Shown in pieces: positions 59,646-64,000 of a DNA stretch of 64,000 nucleotides; position 1 is the first letter of the stretch, and each line of letters opens with the position of its first letter. The translations under genes and the position numbers were made by a program. The notes under the pieces were generated by a model. That model saw only the letters and a list, made by a program, of their open reading frames with translations, was not told the DNA's origin and made no database searches. This DNA comes from Hydrogenophaga pseudoflava (GTDB lineage Bacteria > Pseudomonadota > Gammaproteobacteria > Burkholderiales > Burkholderiaceae_C), in NCBI RefSeq assembly GCF_031020795.1, contig NZ_JAVHJP010000002.1, positions 558,001 to 622,000 of the forward strand, in the 5' to 3' direction.

Positions 59646-60158
59646 TTGAGCTTCCTGACCCCCGCCTTCGATTTTCTTGACCGGCACCCGCGCCGCGCGC
59701 TGGCCCTGGTTGCCGCCGCCTGCGTCGGTCTGCTGGCCTTCGGCATGTACCTGCAGCACGTGGTGGGGCTTGAACCCTGCCCGATGTGCATCGTGCAGCG
59801 CTACGCGCTGATCCTGGTGGCGATCGTCGCGGGCGTCGGCGCGTCGATGACCGGCCGGGGCCGCCCGGTGGCGATCGCTCTGATGGGGGGCCTGGCGCTG
59901 GGCGGCGCCTTCGTGGCCGCACGGCAGAGCTTTCTGCAGTGGTACCCGCCCGAAGTGCTCAGCTGCGGGCGGGACTTCTACGGAATGATCGAGTCCTTCC
60001 CGCTCAAGCGCGCGATTCCCATGATCTTCAAAGGCAGCGGCGACTGCTCGGCGATCGACTGGACCTTCCTGGGCCTGTCCATTGCGAACTGGTCCTTCCT
60101 TTGCTTCGCCGGCATCGCGGCGCTGGCGGCGGCGCTGCTGCTGCGCCGCCGGGCCTGA
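59646..60158 (+). CDS. dsbB: Disulfide bond formation protein DsbB
   Basis: The 170-residue inner-membrane protein has four helices, the first periplasmic redox pair CPMC near residue 41 and the second Cys pair in LSCGRDF and SGDCSAID. It oxidises DsbA and passes electrons to quinone. It starts at TTG 59646, preceded by GGAG. It is 72 bases after fpr. Confidence 0.93.
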   Translation: MSFLTPAFDFLDRHPRRALALVAAACVGLLAFGMYLQHVVGLEPCPMCIVQRYALILVAIVAGVGASMTGRGRPVAIALMGGLALGGAFVAARQSFLQWYPPEVLSCGRDFYGMIESFPLKRAIPMIFKGSGDCSAIDWTFLGLSIANWSFLCFAGIAALAAALLLRRRA

Positions 60159-60308
60159 TCAGAGAATCGCGGAACCTGGGCGCTCACCAGGCGCGCTCCT
60201 TTCATCGCTCTTGAGCGGTGCGCCTTCCGCTCCCTGAAGCGGCATTGCGAACTTCGGCCGCCGTTCTTGCGGACGGTCCCTTGGCCTGCGACGCTGGAAA
60301 GGACCTGC

Positions 60309-61649
60309 TCAGCTCAGCTTCTTGACCAGCACCTGGCTGCGGCGGTCCCAGTTGTACTTGCGTTTGCGCGCCTCGGGCAGCCAGTCGGGATTGACTTGCA
60401 CGAAGCCGCGCTTGATGAACCAGTGCATGGTGCGGGTGGTGAGTACAAAGATGCTCTGCAGGCCCTGGGCGCGGGCGCGCGTCTCGATGCGTTTGAGCAG
60501 GCGCTCGCCGTCGCCCTGGCTCTGGCTCTGCGGCGAGACGGTGAGAGCCGCCATTTCCGCGGTACGCTCCTCGGGGTAGGGATAGAGCGCCGCGCAGCCG
60601 AAGATCACACCGTCGTGTTCGATGATGGTGTAGTTGCCGGCGTCGCGTTCGATCTCGGTGCGGTCGCGCTTGACCAGGGTGCCGTCCTTCTCGAACGGCT
60701 CGATCAGCGCCACGATGCCGCTGACATCGTCGATGGTGGCCTCGCGCACACTCTCCAGCTTCTCGTCGACCACCATGGTGCCGATGCCGTCGTGCACATA
60801 GATCTCCAGCAGCAGCGAGCCGTCCAGCTTGAACGGAATGATGTGGCTGCGCTCGACCCCACCTTCGCAGGCGCGCACGCAGTGCTGCAGGTAGAACCCC
60901 GGATCGGTCGGCACAGTGGCGGCAGGCAGGCTTGCGATGAGGCGTTTGGCGTCGGCCAGCGGCAGCTCGGTGTCGATGTCGCTCTCCGGGTCGTTGGCAT
61001 CGACGCGGATGCCGGGGATCTCGGTCAGGAAGATCAGCTTGTCGCTTTGCAGGGCCACGGCCACCGAGGTCGCCACGTCCTCCATGCTCAGGTTGAAGGC
61101 TTCGCCGGTGGGCGAAAAGCCAAACGGCGAGATCAGCACCAGCGCACCCATGTCCAGCGTGCGCTGGATACCCTCTGTGTCCACCTTGCGCACCAGGCCC
61201 GAGTGCTGGAAGTCCACGCCGTCGATCAGGCCCACCGGTCGTGCGGTGATGAAGTTGCCCGAGATCACGCGCACCCTCGCGCCGGCCATGGGTGTGTTGG
61301 GCAGGCCCTGGCTGAACGCGGCCTCGATCTCGTAGCGCAGTTGGCCGGCGGCTTCCTGCGCGCAGTCCAGCGCCACCGGGTCGGTGATGCGCATGCCGTG
61401 CGAGTACTTCGCTTCCTGGCCCTTGAGGCGCAGCTGTTCGTTGACCTGCGGGCGGAATCCGTGCACCAGCACGATCTTCACGCCCATGGCCTGGATCATC
61501 GCGATGTCCTGCGCGATGGACGCCAGCTTGCCGGCGTCGATGGCCTCGCCGGTCAGCCCGATCACGAAGGTCTGGTTGCGGAACTTGTGGATGTACGGTG
61601 CCACCGAACGGAACCAGGGCACGAAGGTGAAATTGAAGACGGTGGACAT
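60309..61649 (-). CDS. argA: Amino-acid N-acetyltransferase
   Basis: The 446-residue N-acetylglutamate synthase has an amino-acid kinase-like N-terminal domain (FVIGLTGEAIDAGKL, KIVLVHGFRPQVNEQL) and a C-terminal GNAT domain (CAALYPYPEERTAEMAALTV, GDGERLLKRIETRARAQGL). It makes N-acetylglutamate for arginine synthesis and is normally inhibited by arginine. ATG 61649. It is divergent from hrpA. Confidence 0.96.
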   Translation of the reverse strand: MSTVFNFTFVPWFRSVAPYIHKFRNQTFVIGLTGEAIDAGKLASIAQDIAMIQAMGVKIVLVHGFRPQVNEQLRLKGQEAKYSHGMRITDPVALDCAQEAAGQLRYEIEAAFSQGLPNTPMAGARVRVISGNFITARPVGLIDGVDFQHSGLVRKVDTEGIQRTLDMGALVLISPFGFSPTGEAFNLSMEDVATSVAVALQSDKLIFLTEIPGIRVDANDPESDIDTELPLADAKRLIASLPAATVPTDPGFYLQHCVRACEGGVERSHIIPFKLDGSLLLEIYVHDGIGTMVVDEKLESVREATIDDVSGIVALIEPFEKDGTLVKRDRTEIERDAGNYTIIEHDGVIFGCAALYPYPEERTAEMAALTVSPQSQSQGDGERLLKRIETRARAQGLQSIFVLTTRTMHWFIKRGFVQVNPDWLPEARKRKYNWDRRSQVLVKKLS

Positions 61650-61723
61650 GTGGGGCGGGTGGGGCAGACGGACGGGGCGCGCGGGATAATCGCCGGTTGC
61701 CTGATTTTGACTGAAGTTCCCCC

Positions 61724-64000
61724 TTGTCCTCTGCGCCGCTGCACATCGAGTTCCCCGAAGCCTTGCCTGTCTCCGCCCGCCGGCAGGAGATCGAGGCGGC
61801 CATCCGCGACCACCAGGTGGTGATCGTCTGCGGCGAGACCGGCTCGGGCAAGACCACGCAGTTGCCCAAGATTGCGCTGGCGATGGGGCGCGGCCGGGTC
61901 AATGCCAAGGCGGGGCAGCGCGGCCAGCTGATCGGCCACACCCAGCCGCGGCGGATCGCGGCCAGCAGCGTGGCCAAGCGCATCGCCGAAGAACTCAAGA
62001 CCCCGCTGGGCGAGGTGGTGGGCTACAAGGTGCGCTTCCAGGACCGGCTTTCCAAGGACGCCTCGGTCAAGCTGATGACCGACGGCATCCTGCTGGCCGA
62101 GACGCAGACCGACCCGGACCTCAAGGCCTACGACACGCTGATCATCGACGAGGCGCACGAGCGCTCGCTCAACATCGACTTCCTGCTGGGCTATCTGCGC
62201 CAGCTGCTGCCGCGCCGGCCGGACCTGAAGGTCATCGTCACCTCGGCCACCATCGACGCAGACCGCTTCGCCGACTACTTCGCTTCCAGCAAAGGCAAGG
62301 CGCCGGTGCTGATGGTGTCCGGCCGCACCTTCCCGGTGGAAGTGCGCTACCGGCCTTTCGAGGAAAGCCGCGAATACGACCTGAACAACGCCATCGCCGA
62401 CGCCGTGGACGAGCTGTGGCGTGGGGGGGCGGGCCCGGGCGGAGACATCCTGGTGTTTTTGCCGGGTGAACGCGAGATCCGCGAGGCCGCCGACCACCTG
62501 CGCAAGCACCTGGCCCACCAGCCCGCGCTGCGCAACGCCGAAGTGCTGCCTCTGTTCGCACGCCTGTCGCAGGCCGAGCAGGACCGCATCTTCCAGCCGC
62601 ACGGCCAGCGCCGCATCGTGCTCTCGACCAACGTGGCCGAGACCTCGCTGACGGTGCCGGGCATCCGCTTCGTCATCGACGCCGGCACGGCGCGCGTCAA
62701 GCGCTACAGCTTCCGCCAGAAGGTGGAGCAGCTGCTGATCGAACCGATCAGCCAGGCCGCGGCCAACCAGCGTGCCGGCCGGTGCGGCCGCGTGGCCGAC
62801 GGCATCTGCATCCGCCTGTACGACGAAGCCGACTTCAACGGCCGTTCGCGCTTCACCGACCCCGAGATCCTGCGCAGCTCGCTGGCGGGCGTGATCCTGC
62901 GCATGAAGGCGCTGCACCTGGGCGCGGTGGAAGACTTCGCGTTTCTCGAAGCGCCACAGCGCCGCGCCATCACCGATGGCTACCAGCTGCTGGCCGAACT
63001 CGGCGCGGTGGACGAGGCCAACGAGCTCACGCCGGTCGGCAGGACACTGTCCAAACTGCCGTTGGACCCGCGCGTGGGCCGCATCCTGCTCGAAGCGCGC
63101 GACCGCGGCGCGCTGGACGAGGTGCTGGTGATCGCCTCGGCCCTGAGCCTGCAGGACGTGCGCGACCGGCCCATGGACAAGCAGACCCAGGCCGACCAGG
63201 CGCACAAGCAGTTCGACGACGAGAAGAGCGAGTTCACCGGCACGCTCAAACTCTGGAAGTGGCTGGAGGACAGCAAAGGTGGCCACGGCAAGGACCACAA
63301 GCTCAGCCACCGCCAGTACGAGAACCTGCTGCGCGAGCACTACATCAACGTGCGCCGCGTGCGCGAATGGCGCGACATCCATTCGCAACTGCACACCGTG
63401 GTGGCCGAGCACAAGTGGTCGATCAACACCGCGCCCGCGAGCTATGAACAGCTCCACCTGTCCATGCTCGCCGGCCTGCTGGGCAACATCGGCCAGAAGA
63501 ACGACACCGAAGACTGGTACCTGGGGGCGCGCGGCATCAAGTTCCACCGCCACCCCGGCGCGAACCTGAGCAAGAAGCCCGGCCGCTGGATCGTCTGCGC
63601 CGAGCTGGTGGAGACCGCACGCCTGTTCGGTCGTGGCATTGCGAACATCGAGCCGCAGTGGCTGGAACACGTCGGCGCGCACCTGCTCAAGAAGCAGGTG
63701 CTGGACCCGCACTGGGAAAAGAAGGCCGGCCGCGTCAGCGCCTATGAGCGCGCCACGCTCTACGGCCTGATCGTCTACCAACAACGCCGCGTGGACTACA
63801 GCAAGGTGGACCCGGCCGGTGCGCGCGAGCTGTTCATCCGCGAAGCCCTGGTGGGCCACCTGCACGAGGACACCTGGGACAGCAAGCTGCCCTTCCTGGC
63901 CGCCAACCGCCGCACCGTGCGCGAGGTGCAGGAGCTGGAGCACAAGGCGCGCCGGCAGGACGTGCTGGTGGACGACGAACTCATCTACGCCTTCTACGAA
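61724..64000 (+). CDS. hrpA: ATP-dependent RNA helicase HrpA, 3' partial
   Basis: The frame is open to the end of the window and covers 759 codons of a protein usually near 1300. It has the Walker A GETGSGKTTQLPK (near residue 40), the DEAH box LIIDEAHERSLN near 140, and the SAT motif VTSATIDADRF, followed by the helicase C-terminal domain (LFARLSQAEQDRIF, STNVAETSLTVPG) and HA2. Only the TTG at 61724 follows the in-frame stop at 61712, so it is the start. Role in RNA remodelling is family knowledge. Confidence 0.92.
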   Translation, partial: MSSAPLHIEFPEALPVSARRQEIEAAIRDHQVVIVCGETGSGKTTQLPKIALAMGRGRVNAKAGQRGQLIGHTQPRRIAASSVAKRIAEELKTPLGEVVGYKVRFQDRLSKDASVKLMTDGILLAETQTDPDLKAYDTLIIDEAHERSLNIDFLLGYLRQLLPRRPDLKVIVTSATIDADRFADYFASSKGKAPVLMVSGRTFPVEVRYRPFEESREYDLNNAIADAVDELWRGGAGPGGDILVFLPGEREIREAADHLRKHLAHQPALRNAEVLPLFARLSQAEQDRIFQPHGQRRIVLSTNVAETSLTVPGIRFVIDAGTARVKRYSFRQKVEQLLIEPISQAAANQRAGRCGRVADGICIRLYDEADFNGRSRFTDPEILRSSLAGVILRMKALHLGAVEDFAFLEAPQRRAITDGYQLLAELGAVDEANELTPVGRTLSKLPLDPRVGRILLEARDRGALDEVLVIASALSLQDVRDRPMDKQTQADQAHKQFDDEKSEFTGTLKLWKWLEDSKGGHGKDHKLSHRQYENLLREHYINVRRVREWRDIHSQLHTVVAEHKWSINTAPASYEQLHLSMLAGLLGNIGQKNDTEDWYLGARGIKFHRHPGANLSKKPGRWIVCAELVETARLFGRGIANIEPQWLEHVGAHLLKKQVLDPHWEKKAGRVSAYERATLYGLIVYQQRRVDYSKVDPAGARELFIREALVGHLHEDTWDSKLPFLAANRRTVREVQELEHKARRQDVLVDDELIYAFYE

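Noticed and set aside
61562..63943. A minus-strand open frame of about 790 codons antisense to hrpA
   Set aside because: The plus strand encodes clear HrpA motifs over the entire stretch; the antisense product is His/Val/Gln-rich and domain-free.

Overview
The base composition (very high G+C), codon use, and gene content (a cysNDH-DUF934-cysI assimilatory sulfate cluster, argA, dsbB, hrpA, fdxA, stand-alone mnmC oxidase, YggX) suggest a betaproteobacterium of the Comamonadaceae, perhaps Hydrogenophaga or a close relative. That placement is inference from gene order and protein likeness; no marker rRNA is present.

The window falls into three parts. Part 1 (about 1-45,200) is an accessory, stress-type island: catalase, two hemerythrins, GlsB-type membrane protein, topoisomerase IB, AI-2E-type permease, CBS and BON proteins, small lipoproteins and low-complexity proteins, a Crp/Fnr regulator, L,D-transpeptidase, DUF421, DUF4142, MscS, an unusual ABC transporter-receiver fusion, and a heptose-glycan locus (GmhA, HldC, HldA, GmhB, NodU-type carbamoyltransferase, five glycosyltransferases). 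Part 2 (about 41,900-48,300) is a signalling block with two hybrid histidine kinases, a YfiR-like protein and a KaiC-like ATPase. Part 3 (48,512-64,000) is ordinary core genome: tRNA-Asn, ferredoxin and ferredoxin reductases, the cys cluster, mnmC, yggX, dsbB, argA and the first 759 codons of hrpA.

The most striking point is regulatory. Reading the intergenic regions by eye, I find 25 sequences of the sigma-54 -24/-12 type (GG-N10-GC, mostly GGCA-N6-TTGC), each correctly oriented upstream of a gene, nearly all in part 1. The island also encodes its own sigma-54 (rpoN-type, 7994-9460) and a sigma-54-dependent response regulator (10710-12266). Six pairs are back-to-back between divergent genes. 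For four genes the predicted transcription start falls on, or one base from, the start codon, which suggests leaderless mRNAs. I therefore read the island as a dedicated sigma-54 stress regulon that includes ADP-heptose synthesis and glycan assembly. The promoters are sequence matches, not measured starts.

In the heptose locus the minus-strand operon SDR-GT9-carbamoyltransferase-hldC-gmhA, the plus-strand operon GT4-gmhB-GT2-GT9-GT and the converging hldA together supply all four steps from sedoheptulose 7-phosphate to ADP-D-glycero-D-manno-heptose, plus transferases to use it. Between the two arms lie mscS and the ABC-receiver fusion, expressed from their own sigma-54 promoter.
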